DNA of 64,000 nt from Tilletiaria anomala UBC 951 (lineage: Eukaryota > Basidiomycota > Exobasidiomycetes > Georgefischeriales > Tilletiariaceae). Shown here in pieces: positions 22,626 to 35,148 of the stretch. Position numbers and translations under genes: made by a program. Under the pieces are notes generated by a model that saw only the letters and a program-made list of their open reading frames with translations, did not search any database and was not told the origin of the DNA. Every line of letters begins with the position of its first letter. Position 1 is the stretch's first letter. Where the stretch lies: contig NW_013546959.1 in assembly GCF_000711695.1 (NCBI RefSeq), positions 1-64,000 of the forward strand, read 5' to 3'.

Positions 22626-24817
22626 ATGCCGCCTACGACCCACATCCCATCCGGCCCGGACATTGTCTGCCCAGCCTTCGCTGTCGGCTCCGCTTCTGTT
22701 GCACACATGAACGGAAACAGTGTGCCCGACCCGCTAGAGAGGCACACGAAATGGATCGTCCAAAAGTATGGAGGAACGTCCGTTGGAAAATTCCTGTCTA
22801 CCATCGCAAGCGTCATCGCGCCGCACTACCTACAGACACACAAGGTCGCGATCGTCTGCTCCGCGCGTAGCGGTCAGACCAAAGCGCTCGGCACGACTAA
22901 CCTTCTGCTCAAGGCTGCCAAAGAGGCACTGGAGGGTGGCCAACAGACGCCTGCTGCTTCCACACCAGGCGGTGGTGGATCGGTAGCGCTTCGCTCCGGA
23001 GGAGCCGGCGGCTCGCTCTCATCTTCCCTCGCTAGCCTCTCTGCTGACTCAAGCGCTGCGGCTGGGGGAGCGGCGAACAGATTGCCTTCTGCATCCGCAT
23101 TTTTCCGCACAAGCGGGAGCAACAGCGATTCCTCGCCTTTGCGGGGCACCGAGCAGCAGAGCTCGCTCTCGCGCACCTCCAGCTTCCACAAGTCTCTCAA
23201 CGGCAAGTTGTCAGCGCTGAGTGTCTCGCATACCCCCGATCGGGGGCGCTCCTCGTCTCCCCCCTCAACAGAGACGCCGCCGTCGCCGCCTGTGACTGGC
23301 TTCCACGCTACGGTGGACCGCATCTACTCAGACCACATTGCCGCCGCACGCTCAGTCGTCACAAAGGATCGAGAGTTGCTTGCACTCCTAGAGCAGGAGA
23401 TCGAGGAGGACTGTGATCGCTTGCGCGACTTTTTGCTCGCCGCCAAGGTGTGTGACTGAGTAGAGGCACCGCGTCATTGAATGACGCTAACATAATAACG
23501 CCTTGCTTATTGCAGATCATTGAAGAAATCTCCCCTCGCTCGCAAGACATCATCATGGGCATTGGCGAGCGACTGTCCTGTCGCATTGTCGTCGGTGCAC
23601 TGCGGGATGCCGGCGTAAACGCTGAGCTTATCGGTCTTGAGAACATTGTCGATCAGCCCTTCTTAGACTCGATCGGCGCATCTCCCGATGTGGCAGGGCG
23701 TGGCGCTTCTGCTGGCAGCAGCGGCAGCACTGAAGTCTACCTGGACCAGCGCTTCTATGACGCTCTGGCTGAGAAGCTTGGCGCTGTCTTGCAGCAGTGT
23801 GATGGCGTGCCCGTTGTAACGGGCTACTTTGGCAACGTCCCCGGCTCGCTGCTGCAGCAGATCGGACGCGGATACACCGACCTGTGCGCCGCGCTTTGCG
23901 CGGTCGGGCTCCGCGCGCAGGAGCTGCAGATCTGGAAAGAGGTTGATGGCGTCTTCACTGCCGATCCGCGCAAAGTGCCCACCGCGCGCCTCATCCCCGC
24001 CATTACGCCCGAGGAAGCAGCGGAACTCACGTACTACGGCAGCGAGGTCATCCACCCTTTCACAATGGAGCAGGCCATTAAGAACGCCGTCCCCATCCGT
24101 ATCAAGAACGTCGAGAACCCCGAGGGCCAAGGCACGGTCATATTCCCGGATCGCGAAGGCGACGTAGGAAGCGAGCACGTGGTCGACGGCAAGATTGAGC
24201 AGCCCCGTACGCCTGGTGGCAAAAGCGGCACGAACATACCCTGGGGTGCTGGCTCGGGGCTCCTCACGCCTGGCTTTGCCGCGGACGAGGACTTGGCAGG
24301 CAAGCAGCGCAAATTGCCAACAGCTGTCACGATCAAGGACGATATCATCGTGCTCAACGTGCACTCCAACCGCAAGACCATCTCGCACGGCTTCTTTGCG
24401 CGCATCTTTACCATTCTCGACCGATACGGCGTCGTCGTCGACTTGATCTCGACGTCGGAGGTGCACGTGTCCATGGCCATGAACGGCTCCTTCCGCCGCG
24501 GGCAGCTCGAGCGCATCAAGGATGAGCTCTCCGCAGTCGGATCCGTCTCGATCCTCCACGACATGGTCATCGTCTCGCTCGTTGGCAAGCAGATGCGCAA
24601 CATGGTTGGCGTCGCCGGCAAGATGTTCACTACCCTCGCAGAGGGTAACGTAAACATTGAGATGATTTCGCAGGGTGCAAACGAGATCAACATTTCCTGT
24701 GTCGTGCACAAGAGGAGCGCACTCAAAGCAATCAACCTCATCCATTACTCTGTTCTCGAGGTCAGCCCCAAACCGGTTAATGCGCAGAGCGGCAACTTTG
24801 GCTCGTCGTTCTTCTAA
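22626..24817 (+). CDS. HOM3: Aspartate kinase (threonine/methionine pathway)
   Basis: This enzyme phosphorylates L-aspartate, the first step to threonine, methionine and isoleucine. Two exons with a 68-nt intron (23448-23515) give 707 residues. The catalytic start VQKYGGTSVGKF is at about residue 45, and VAIVCSARSGQTKALGTTN follows. Further blocks are SCRIVVGALRDAGVNAE, VPVVTGYFGN, GRGYTDLCAALCAVGL, WKEVDGVFTADPR and ELTYYGSEVIHPFTMEQA. Two ACT domains lie at the C-terminus (VLNVHSNRKTISHGFFARIF; VSLVGKQMRNMVGVAGKMF) and fit feedback control by threonine. Residues about 104-224 are a Ser/Gly/Pro-rich low-complexity insertion within the catalytic domain, larger than I would expect for the family. 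Confidence 0.95.
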
Positions 24818-24938
24818 GAAAGCGTAACCAGGCTGTATGTACCCGCTGCAGGGGCAGTGTACTGCTCACTGGATTGCGAGCTTTGCAATCTCGATGCCTT
24901 TGTAGAGATACATCCCATGCGCGAATTTGATATCTCGT

Positions 24939-25925
24939 TCAGTGTAAGGGCAGTTTAGCGACTACCTCTCCTTCAGCGTATCCACGTGGATCGTCGCATA
25001 ACGTGGCCGACGGTGCATCAACATTGATACCATTCCACAACTGCTCCAAAGAACGGATGGCCTCGCCGGGAAGCGGTCCTTGCTCGCAAGGTATCAGTGA
25101 CATGTCGATATGCACCTTACGAGGCACTGAGGACGACTGCGTCGTGTTCTTTGAGGTCCGAGTGATGTCGAAGCCAACGCAGCGAGGCCTCCATGATGGA
25201 GAGCAAGTGCTGCTCGCAGATACGCGTGAGGGACTTCGACTCTGCGATCATCTCGTGTTTTTGAATATTTAACCAAATACTTGCATTTTTCTGTACCGCG
25301 TTCCCGCTGCTGGATTCAGAATCGCATCAACATCTTTGGCAAGCGCTACCGGCAGGCGGGCTGTATTTGTGGAAGTCCATGCCGTACTAGTCGAGCAAAA
25401 GGCGCAGGCTTTGGAACGAGTTTCTAGCCAGTACGCTGTAGGTACCCTCGTACACGAAGGGCAGAAGATTCCATTCCTTGCTGCAGGTCGTGTGAACCAT
25501 TTTGACATGCGCAAAGCTGACGTCCGAAACGCCGAAATGCTCGAACTTGCCTACATAGCAGAGTTTGCCGATCACACAGCACGGCTCCTCTATTGGAGGT
25601 TTGGATTCAGGGCCGTTTAGGATATAGGTATCGAATTTAGGTTGCTTCAGCACATCAAGCGACTCTTTGCAATTGGCCAAAATGTGGATTCCAGCAAGGG
25701 ACCTTGGAGAGATATTTCGTGCTTTGGTCGATACTTGACAGTCACGGTGCGCTGCGACCGCACCGAGCACCTCCTATGATTGACCAGCATTTTAAACACA
25801 TGCCATGTCAAGTTTACAAACAACGCTTCTAGCAAACGTCGAGGAAAGACTACACATGCTCCGGAGTCGCCATGTACGACGAACCCTTCCCCACGCTCAA
25901 GCTCTAAGGCCATGGCGATTCGCAC
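24939..25925 (-). pseudogene. Dead aldo-keto reductase (AKR7-like)
   Basis: On the minus strand the order of AKR7-family blocks is kept but split over frames with stops: a KYRPKHEISLQGPLLEST segment, then LDVLKQPKFDTYILNGPES and PIEEPCC, then GKFEHFGVSDVSFAHVK, LLPFVYEGTYSVLARN, YGMDFHKYSPPAG after a stop, MEASLRWLRHHSDLKEHDAVV, and finally GPLPGEAIRSLEQLWNGI. Intact relatives reduce aldehydes and ketones with NADPH. At least three frame interruptions separate these blocks, too close to be introns. The N-terminal catalytic Asp/Tyr region is not recognisable. It lies beside intact RNH1. Confidence 0.65.
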
Positions 25926-26538
25926 GATGGCAGTGATTCAACGATTTGTGTGATTCGCTCAGGGAAAATGTGCTTCATTGCATAGCAAGAAACATCAAAG
26001 GATAGGTGTTTTTCTTGAATGAAGGTCCTTGCTTAATCATGGCCAAGGAGTTGAGCATGGAGTATATAGCCCCAGCTACACGGAGTTGATATAGAAAGAA
26101 GCGACGATGCTGGCATTGATTTAATTTGCTTGACTCGAGAATCGAGATGAGGACCAGTAGACGATGCTTTAACTATTAAAGTAATTCCGCGTCCTCTGAA
26201 TCTGTATTCCCTGGATCTTCGTTGTATCTTCCATATTGTCCTGTCCCAGCGCTTATTCGTTGATAAAAAAGACTGGACACCGTAGCTAGCCGTAGAACGT
26301 GAACAAACCAAGTATAACCCGTTCCTCTGTGACCACATTCGACTTTGTCGACTTCGACCGGCTATTAGAGCTCACAGATTCGGACCTCGCAAATGAATTC
26401 GTCGCCTCGCTGTTCTGCGCGTCCGGCTCGCACCTCATATCTGCACTAGGAATGAATGCGCCTTGAACGCTACGTTGGCTCTCCCCCACGACGTCGCGAC
26501 TGATTCGAGCATCCCTGCTGCCATTTGCCGCCGCAGCA
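25926..26538. other. A/T-richer spacer upstream of RNH1
   Basis: About 600 bp without a supported gene; base composition is visibly more A/T-rich between about 25950 and 26300. It must contain the RNH1 5' region. Confidence 0.35.
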
Positions 26539-27935
26539 ATGGGCAAGAAAAGTAAAGGCGGCTTCTACGCGGTCAGACAAGGGCGCAACGTTGGCATCTT
26601 TACTACGTGGTGAGCAATTTTTCGCCAGCTTTTTGGAGCCGCCCCGTCCCAAGTTTCGGCCTCATTTTCTGACGAGTTTTGGGCTTTTACTCGATATAGG
26701 GATGAATGCAGAGCAAGCGTCGACGGCTTCTCCCAAGCACAATTCAAACGCTTTGACACACGCCATCAAGCGGAGGCTTTCATCGGCTCAATTCCAGTTT
26801 CCAACAGCGATCAGTGTGATGCGGCACCAGTGGCTTCCACTTCTTATGGCTCCGTATTTCCTCCGCGATCAACCACAGACGGTTCTGGAGTGCCGCCTCC
26901 GGAAGCCGCAGGATGTAACAGAGACTGGTACATGCGGGAGGTGGCACCTGATCCAGAGCGAGCTGCAAATGGACCAGCTAGGGCATACCAGATCGTCGCT
27001 CTTCCTTCCTCAAAGGCACCAAAGATACCACTGAGAGATGACGAAGGTAGACGTCATCATGCATCCAGCACATTCGCCCCACCGAAAGCTCCAACCGTGC
27101 CTTCTCGAACGGCACCTTCACACAGTGCTCTTGGCAAGCGACCTGAGCCCTCTTCAGAGACTTTCGAGCCGCCAGCATCGAAGCGTGAGCACAGAGCGTC
27201 ACACGGCCCGCGCCGGTCACTAGACGTCTGGTGTGACGGCTCCTCGCTCGGCAACGGCAAAGTCGGATCTCGAGCTGGCTGGGGTGTCTACTTTGGGCCG
27301 CCGGGGACAGAATACTCAGACCTGAATGAGAGTTGCAGACTCCCCGGCAAGGTGCAAACAAATAATAGGGCAGAGCTGATGGTGAGTGTACGAACGTTTG
27401 AATGGATGAGCGACAATGCGAGCGCGAATTTATGATCGTATCCATTCCCTCTTTCTTAGGCAATCATTCGAGCCTGTGAGCTGTGCCAAGACACTAGTAT
27501 TAACCTGCAAATTCACACAGACTCACAGTATTCCATGAAAGGTGCGTTCACTCCATTGGTCGAAAAACGGCGGTATTTGCTAGAGCTCGTGTGCCGACAG
27601 CGTTCTCTCCTTCTGACGAGACAGCAATCAATGTGTGGCAGCAAAAATGGCGCGAGAAAGGCTGGAAGCTCGCAAGCGGTGGAAACGTTCAGAACCGCGA
27701 TCTGATAGAGCGGATCGAAGAGCTTTTCAGACAGCGCGACACGCGACCGAAGCTCATCTACGTTCCGGGGCATTCGGGCGATCCAGGTAACGAGGCTGCT
27801 GATAAGTGAGTTTCTGTTTCGGTAAGAAGCTCTTTGCCGCTATGAATAACACCGCACGCCTTTTCGCTCAATGCGGCACACAGACTTGCAAAAGCTGGTG
27901 CCTTGCGAACCCAGGTCAAAGTGGAGCAGAAATAG
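26539..27935 (+). CDS. RNH1: Ribonuclease H1
   Basis: RNase H1 cleaves RNA in RNA-DNA hybrids. Five exons (introns 26610-26699, 27382-27459, 27542-27624, 27806-27883) give 355 residues. The N-terminal hybrid-binding domain is present (GGFYAVRQGRNVGIFTTW, then RFDTRHQAEAFI). A Ser/Pro-rich linker of about 150 residues follows. The catalytic domain shows the acidic residues in VWCDGSSLGNG, NNRAELM, IHTDSQYSMK and GNEAADKLA, plus the YVPGHSGD loop. Start: the first ATG, directly followed by the hybrid-binding motif. Branch motifs such as TTCTGACG lie within 25 nt of the acceptors. No clear mitochondrial presequence is seen. Confidence 0.92.
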
Positions 27936-28128
27936 CAGAGGCGCGGCTCAGTGTGATCCATCACATACGGCCCAGGTAACGATGCAAACCTTGAAATATT
28001 CTTTCGGATTGAATCTGCAGTGCTGTAACCGCATTGTGCGAGCTTTTTGTGCTTTTCCATGTACGAGGTATGCTTTTTCTACAGGTCACATCTCTGAACA
28101 GCGGGGGTGTACTGTCAATGCTTGCTAG

Positions 28129-29411
28129 TCACCCTTTAAATGTTGGTTTGGCCCTGGGTCTGTTCTGCACGATCCGCCCGATCCACTCCATGATCTCTGG
28201 TAACAGCTTGGGCAGGACGTCGAGCGCCTTGAGGTTCTTGAAGACCTGCTGCGGATTGGTGGCGGCGAGGATGACGATGCTCACGTTGGGGTATTTTGCA
28301 CCACCCCCGCAAGGGCGGTGACATGTGCCGAGCTCCTTTGCGAAGTGGATGAGCTGCATGACATTCTCGATCTTCGCCTTACCCTCTCTGTCTATAACAT
28401 TGCGACGCCATCAATGATGAAGGCTTGGTTGGTGGCGATTCGCAACCCCTCGAAGATGCCGACGTTGTACTTGCCCGTCAGCACGCCCGATGCGATGGGA
28501 GACCATAAAGTGAGGCCAAACCTTGTACGGCTCGCGGTGGAGGCACTCGTACTCTTTCTCGACGTGTTCGCGGTACAGCCACGAGTACTGTCGTTGGTCC
28601 GTGACGAGCACGATGAGATCCAGGCGCGCGGCGACAGTGTGCGCCTCCTGGATGTGCTATGCAGACCAATCGGGGATGCCCCAGTAGAAGCAGTGGTCCA
28701 ACTCGATGAGAGAATTCAAGGCGCAACCAATCCCTTCCATCGGCACGCTGGCGTCCGCCTGATGCGCGTGGATGACACTCCAGTATTTCAAGCCGCAGCG
28801 CTCAAGTGACTGGTCCGCTGCCTCGATTATGAGCTTCCGGCTCAGGCCGTGACGAGTTGAGGGCGTTACCGTCGATGCCGAAGAAGATCATGGTTGTCAG
28901 GACGAGATCCTCGCGCTTGGTGCAGCAGAACTGCAGAGAGGGCGTCAAGGGTGAAACATGATAAGAACGTGAGCGTGATCCTTTAACGATGGTTTCCGAC
29001 TGCAAATGTCAACCATGTACCTTGATGACCTAACATATGACCTGTCTCCGACTGGCCGGCCGTGTACATCTCGGCAGCGTCGAAGGTGTAGATTCCGTTC
29101 TCAGAGGCGGCCTTGATGATCTTCTCGGTCGCCTTGAGGCCAACTTGGTCGCCGTAGCTGTGCTATCCACCGAGGGAGAGGAGGGCGACGCGCAGGCCCG
29201 AGATGCTGAAGTTGCGGACCTGTATATTCATGTGGCCGTCCTTCATTTTGGCGACGCCCGGTTGCGGGGCCGGGGTGAGCATCTGGCCTGAGGGCTGGGT
29301 GGCGTGGTCCCGAGCGCTGCTTGTGGAGGATGGGTGACTGGTAATCGTCAAGACACACGTGTCAACGGAAGTATCGGATGTTGCTTGGGGGATAGTATTC
29401 CACCATTCCAC
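28129..29411 (-). pseudogene. Dead aldo-keto reductase (Kv-beta/voltage-gated K channel subunit-like)
   Basis: On the minus strand: ISGLRVALLSLGG, then YGDQVGLKATEKIIKAA, ENGIYTFDAAEMY, KREDLVLTTMIFFG, GLSRKLIIEAADQSLERCG, MEGIGCALNSLIELDH, FYWGIPDWSA followed by a stop, VAARLDLI, EKEYECLHREP, and near the end YPNVSIVILAATNPQQVFKN with LPKLLPEIMEWIGRI. This is the block order of Kv-beta-like AKRs. The blocks sit in several frames and the WSA motif is followed by TAG instead of the usual Gln, so no intact product is possible. Catalytic-region wording is still recognisable, which argues for fairly recent decay. Confidence 0.75.
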
Positions 29412-29747
29412 TCAATTTCCAATGTACCCCGCGTCATCGTCATGTTCCCGCAGCCACAACCCTAAGCCTAATCGTTGATCCAATCTTCAAGGGTCCTCGA
29501 GTCGACTAACAGAGTAAGACGGCCGCCGTGCGCGGAATGCCCGCCAAGCGGCGCGGCAGTCAAGGAAGCACGAGAATGCAGTCCAGCGAGCAGCAGGGGA
29601 GATTGGTCGTTGGTTGGGTGGTAACGAAATGGGTCGGGGTGGGAGCCGTCACAAGGGTGTGGACATGGTAGCATCTCCCTCTCTCTTCGCACACCGCTTG
29701 CGGCAAGCAAGGCAACTGAATAGACTCCCAACCACACTGCGCCTGGA
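29412..29747. other. Spacer upstream of TPP2
   Basis: About 335 bp with no gene. Presumed TPP2 promoter and 5' UTR. Confidence 0.35.
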
Positions 29748-32700
29748 ATGTACCGATCCCCTTCTGCAGCACCGCCAGGCTTCATTCTCACGCCTGCGCC
29801 CGCGCCCGCAGGTGCGCCCGTTCTCCTGCTCGCAGCTCGCTCCATGGCACTGCTCCGAACAACTTGCTACAGCGTCCTCCCGTCGTCTGTCACCACAACC
29901 CGCTGCTTCACCAGACTCGTCGTGGTAGCCCCCTTGTGCGCGACAGCAGCGTCGCTCGCAGCTTCGCGGAAGTGCTCGCAGCCCCTGGCACAAGAGCACC
30001 CTTTCCACACCTCCCGTTCCATTCGAGTGGCCATCGATAGCGCCTCGACCGCCAAGAAGAGCATGCCGTCTTCACGCCTCGGGTCTCTCTCCGGCGCATC
30101 GGTGCCGGTTCCAGCCGCGCCGTTCCCTATATCGGGCCTGCTGCCAAAGGAGACGACGCAGGCGCTGCAGTTCCTCCGCAAGTACCCCAGCTACGACGGT
30201 CGGAATGTTCGTGTCGCGATCCTTGACACCGGCGTAGATGTCGCCGCAGCTGGTCTCGATGGCAAGGCCAAGGTCGTCGATGCGATCGACTGCACGGGTG
30301 CGTAAGAGCTTCTCGTCGCTCTTTCATCCACGCACGCTTCTGACCCTTTTCATCATTACCACGCACAGGTGCTGGAGACGTGCTGTTGTCCGACGTGACC
30401 GCTTCCTTCGTAGCCGGCACCCCCTCCTCTTCCTCCTCGTCCGGCTCAAGCCCCAGCACGCTCGTCTCGCCTTTGACGTCACGAAAGCTCTACCTATCCC
30501 CCACGCTCCAAAACCCTTCGGGCAGGTGGTACGCTGGTGGAAAGCGCGCCTTTGACTTTTGGCCCTCGGAGCTCGCCACCCGTCTCGGCAAGGAGAGGAG
30601 GAAGGCATTCGAAGTCGAGCATGCAAGACTTGTCGCACAGGCTCAAAAGGAGCTTGCTGCGCTCGAGAAGAGCAAAGGTGCCGCTGCCTCCCCATCCGCT
30701 TCCCCGTCAGTCAAGGCGGAGGCAGCCGCCAAGCAGGGCGCGCAAGGTACTGAGTCTGCTACCACGAGCTCTACGCCACCTTCTCCGCACTCACAGCAAA
30801 AAGCCGAGCTCAGGTCCCGCTTGGCCGTACTTGACGAGCTGCTGTCGTCCTACTCAGACGTCGGACCGCTCCTCGAGTGCGTCGTTTACCACGACGGCAC
30901 CTACTGGCGCGCCATCATCGGTGGTGGCGAGGGCGACGCGCATGACCCAAGCTCTGGCCTGCCAGCGTACCGTATGGACGCCGACTTGGCTCATGGCCCT
31001 GCTGTTGACCTCACCGCGTTCAAGAAGGGCATGGCGGACTTCCGCCTGGAGCGCGAGTGGCGCTTCTTTGGCGAGATGGATCGGCTCAGCTACTCGGTCA
31101 ACATTCTCACCGACCGACCAGCGTACACTTCCGAAGCGGCTGCAGGTGCAGAAAAGGCCGCCGAGGAGATCCCCACGACGCTCAGCATCGTCGCCGTCTC
31201 TGGCTCGCACGGCACGCACGTCGCAGGCATCGTCGGCGCCTACCACGCCCCTGCATCCGGGTCGGGCGAAGGATTGTCGGATGAAGACGTCGCGCGCAAC
31301 GGCGTCGCACCCGCCTGCGAGATCGTCTCGCTCAAAATTGGTGACGCGCGCATCGGCACGATGGAACAGGGCCACGCACTTCTGCGCGCTGCACGCGCGC
31401 TCATCGACACGCAGTGTGACCTCGCGAACCTGAGCTACGGTGAGGACGGCAGCTTTGGTGTCGAGAACCGCGGCGCGTTCGCTGCTGCGCTGCGCGAGCA
31501 CGTCATTCGCGAGCGCGACATCATCTTCGTCGCCAGCGCTGGTAACAACGGGCCCGCGCTCACCACCGTCGGCCATCCAGGCGGTACGACGACGGGCGTG
31601 CTTAGCGTCGGCGCCTACGTCAACGCTGGCGCTATGGCGCAAGCCGAGTACGCGCCGATTGAGAACGCGCCAGACAACGTCACCACGTGGTCCTCCCGCG
31701 GCCCGGCGTCCGATGGGGACAAGGGCGTGTCGATCTACGCGCCCGGTGCCGCCATCACGTCCATCCCGCAGTACTGCCTGCAGGCGACCGCCATGTACAA
31801 CGGCACGTCCATGTCGAGCCCCAACGCATGCGGGTCCTTAGCGCTGCTCCTCTCCGCGCTCAAGCAAAACAAGATGCCCTACACGCCCGCGCGCGTCATC
31901 AAAGCGGTGCGTGAGGCGGGCAAGAGCGTCGACGATCCGCTCGACGTGCCGTTCATCCAGGTCGACAAAGCATGGGAGTATCTCCAGGAGTACGCGGCGC
32001 ACCCCGCCGCCGACGCTGAAGTCCGCGTCGCCATCACGCCTCCCGGTAAGCCGCTCGGGCGCGTCAACACCGACAAGCGCGGCTGCTATCTGCGCGAGCG
32101 CCACGAGTGTTCGCGCGTCAACCAGTTCCAGGCAACCGTCAAGCCGACGTTCAAGACGCACGAGACGGAGCGCTCGTGGGCGCTCCAGCTGCGCTGCGCC
32201 CTCGTCGCGACTCAGAGCTGGATCAAGGCGCCGCAGTTCGTCCTGCTTGGCGCTAACGGCCGCACATTCGAGATCCGCGTCGACGCCGCTTCCCTCCCGC
32301 CAGGACTGCACCACGGCTGGGTGTACGGGTACGACTCGGAGGTGCAGGGCTACAAGCTCTTCGAGATCCCCATCACCGTGGCCAAGCCCGAAGTGTGCGA
32401 CGGCGCGACAGTACGTTACGACGGCCTCCGTCTTTCCGCTGGCCAGGTCACGCGGCGCTTCCTCCATGTCCCGGACGGCGCGACGTGGGCGACGGTACGT
32501 GTCGTAACCGCAAACCACGCCGCCAGCGGGACGAACGCGCGGCTGTGGATGCACCTCGTCCAGCTTGAGCCGCACCAGCGCTTGCATTCAGTCGAGAAGG
32601 CGTGGGTCTTTTCGCTTGCCGAAGGCGAACCCGTAACTAAGCGCATCACGGTCAAGGGCGGCATGACGATGGAAATTGCCACTGCACAGTACTTCATGGC

Positions 32701-34307
32701 CAGCTCGGCGTTCGAGTTCGACCTCCAGTTCGAGTTCCACGGCGTCCAGATCTCTGCCATTGCCACGGGCCGTGACGAGATGACGCTCATCGGCGGCGAG
32801 GGGATCGCACGGCTCGAGTGCATGGCGGCGCTGCGCCCAGAGGAATTCAAGCCTTCAGTCTCTTTTGACACACGTCGCACCTTCCTGCGCCCGACGGCGG
32901 CGGACGTGCGGCCGCTGAACACGCCGCGCGATCTGCAGCCGAGCGGCAAGTCGCTGTTCGAGCTTGTGACAACGTACGCGCTCAAGCTGTCCGAGGCGAG
33001 CAACAAGATCTCCACGCGCCTGCCAACGTCCGGGAACGTATACGACGCAGCAGTGCCGATGCTGATGCAGATCTTCGACGCGAACAAGAAGGTCCGCCAG
33101 TTCTGCGATGTATACCCCAAGGAGGTGACGCTGCCTAAGGGAGACTATACGATTAAGGTCGCCTTTGTGCATGAAGATGCGGCCGTCCTGCAGAAGTTGC
33201 GCAGCGCCACACTTACCGTCGACCAGAAGCTCAGCAAGGCAGGCGACGTCAAGCTCGATCTGTACGAGAACCACGTGGATGTATTCGATACCAGCGCGCC
33301 GATGGACTTTAAGGGCGGCATCAAGCTCATGCCGGGCGAGCGCAAGATGCTCGTCATGGATACCAACCTCGAAGGCGACCGCATGCCCAAGGAGGCGCAG
33401 CCAGGCGACATTCTCATTGGCTCATTCAGCTTTGCGGAGGCCAAGACCCAGCTGCGGTACATTGTACCGCCTGCGCCCAGGAAAGAGAAGGAGGATGACG
33501 ATGGTAGCAGCAGCGGCAAGGATGGCGAGCCGACGGTGGATCTGCTTGTGAGCGTCTCCAAGAAGATCAAGGACGAGGAGAAGAGTCAGTTCCTCGACAA
33601 ACTTGTCGCGGAGCATCCGGACCACCTGGGCCTGCTGCGTGCGCGTCTCGAGGCCGTTGCGGGAAAAGATGAGTCGGACAGGAAGGAGAATGCGAACGCG
33701 ATCATCGGCGCTGCGGACGCCATCCTGGCGCGCGTGGATCAGACGGCGCTGCGCCTGCACCTGGGCACGAAGCAGCTGCCGAGCAACGAGCAGAGTGAAC
33801 AGGACAAGAAGACGGCCAAGGAGATGGACAAGCGCAAGTCAGCCGTCACGCTCGCGCTCAACCGTAAAGCGAGGGCGCTCCTCGCGCGCGACGGCGAGCA
33901 ACAGCAGCAGGCGATCACGGCGTTTGACGAAATGTTTTCCGAATACCGCAAGTACTACGCGGCGGATAGCAACGACAAAGAGTTTAGCAACCTTTTCGTC
34001 CGGTGGTCCATCCAGCAGGGCAGGTACGTGGTCCTTTCCTTTCCACCTTCGCTGACGTATCTGTGCAGTTCACTGATGGCTTCTCAACCTCCACCCTTTT
34101 TGCAGGTACGGCACAGCTCTACAGTCTGTGCGCAAAGCGATCAAGGACATGGGCGCGGGTACATCGGACAACCTGGAGGAGCTGAACAAGGCGCGCGCAC
34201 TAGAACGCGAGCTGCTCGGGCCCACCAGGCTCGGCTGGAGCGCCTGGGCAGCGAACGCTGCGCGCTGGGCCATTGTCGATCAGCCCAAGGACTATGCGCC
34301 GTTCTAA
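29748..34307 (+). CDS. TPP2: Tripeptidyl peptidase II (giant subtilisin-type protease)
   Basis: TPP2 removes tripeptides from N-termini downstream of the proteasome. Three exons (introns 30298-30368, 34024-34105) give 1468 residues. The subtilase triad is Asp in VAILDTGVD (about residue 159), His in [10 protein letters not shown] (about 461) and Ser in [12 protein letters not shown] (about 660), with the oxyanion Asn region [14 protein letters not shown]. The long gap between Asp and His is typical of TPP2. The C-terminal beta-sandwich and helical regions follow ([18 protein letters not shown] near the start; [20 protein letters not shown] at the end). The ATGs at 29748 and 29844 both give an Arg/Ser-rich, acid-poor N-terminus of 75-105 residues before the conserved FPISGLLPK, which could be a targeting peptide. 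An ATG at 30063 would give the shorter cytosolic form. Confidence 0.95.
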
Positions 34308-35148
34308 TGAGCGACACGAAGGGTGTTTAGGCGTGGATTCGATGTCAAGTATTAAACCACCAAGGGAGAAAGGAGCGGCGCTCATGGTCTGGGAAGCTAT
34401 GCATACCATACATCATCCAGGGACCATACACCCCGTGTGAGAATTACATATGATGAGAAGCTTGGGGTTGTAATGATGTCTGCCCTTCCTTCTGCATTTG
34501 AAAATGAATCTGACAAGAATCAGAAGGGGAGCGTCTTGCACAGTCGAGCGGCTCGCAATATCAAAACGAAGAAGAGGCTGTTGCTTTGGCTGCGCCTGAT
34601 GTGATGGTTGTCAGATGTGTGTGCATAATTAACATATGCACTTCTGCTTTTTTGCTTTTGCAATTGGCGAGGTCTCTCTGCCTTCATTTGCTCTCCCTCC
34701 CCCTTTCATGTTGGCTGGCCTCGCGGAGATGATCGCCATTATCTTCTCTTCGAGAAGATGCCGATTGCCGAGGATGAGATGCAGACGCTGATGGCGGGAT
34801 GCATGCAGCTTTTGCAAACCCGAGGAAGATGATTTCTGTTGGCGTGATGGGGAGCGACTTCTCCGCGACCACTGCGATGCCCTTCTGGTAGCAACATCAA
34901 ACGTGTGAACGACCACCCGAATGTTCTACACCTTAGTACATGTGTTTAGCCGCCTCTCCTTGCCGCTACTTATAGCAAAGCCCATTGATAGCCAAGTCTC
35001 CAGCATCAGCGTGCCATCGGTCATCGCTGTGCTGAAAGGCTCGCCGATCTCCTCACCCAGACGACCCTCCCCCTGTGCAACCCGCATTCCATTTCCATAG
35101 TTGCCCCTTCTACCCTCCTGCAGCTTCGCATCTTCACCTGCTTCGAAA
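34308..35148. other. Spacer between TPP2 and the phytase-like gene
   Basis: About 840 bp. Only short overlapping frames occur, with none supported. Pyrimidine-rich stretches near 35060-35145 fit a promoter just upstream of the next start. Confidence 0.4.

Noticed and set aside
23663-24745. 360-codon open frame antisense to HOM3
   Set aside because: It is a codon-bias shadow: the plus strand encodes a clearly conserved aspartate kinase across the whole interval.
30537-32587. Several long frames overlapping TPP2 in other frames (up to 298 codons)
   Set aside because: They are Arg/Ser/Ala-rich shadows of GC-rich coding DNA; TPP2 is continuous and conserved here.
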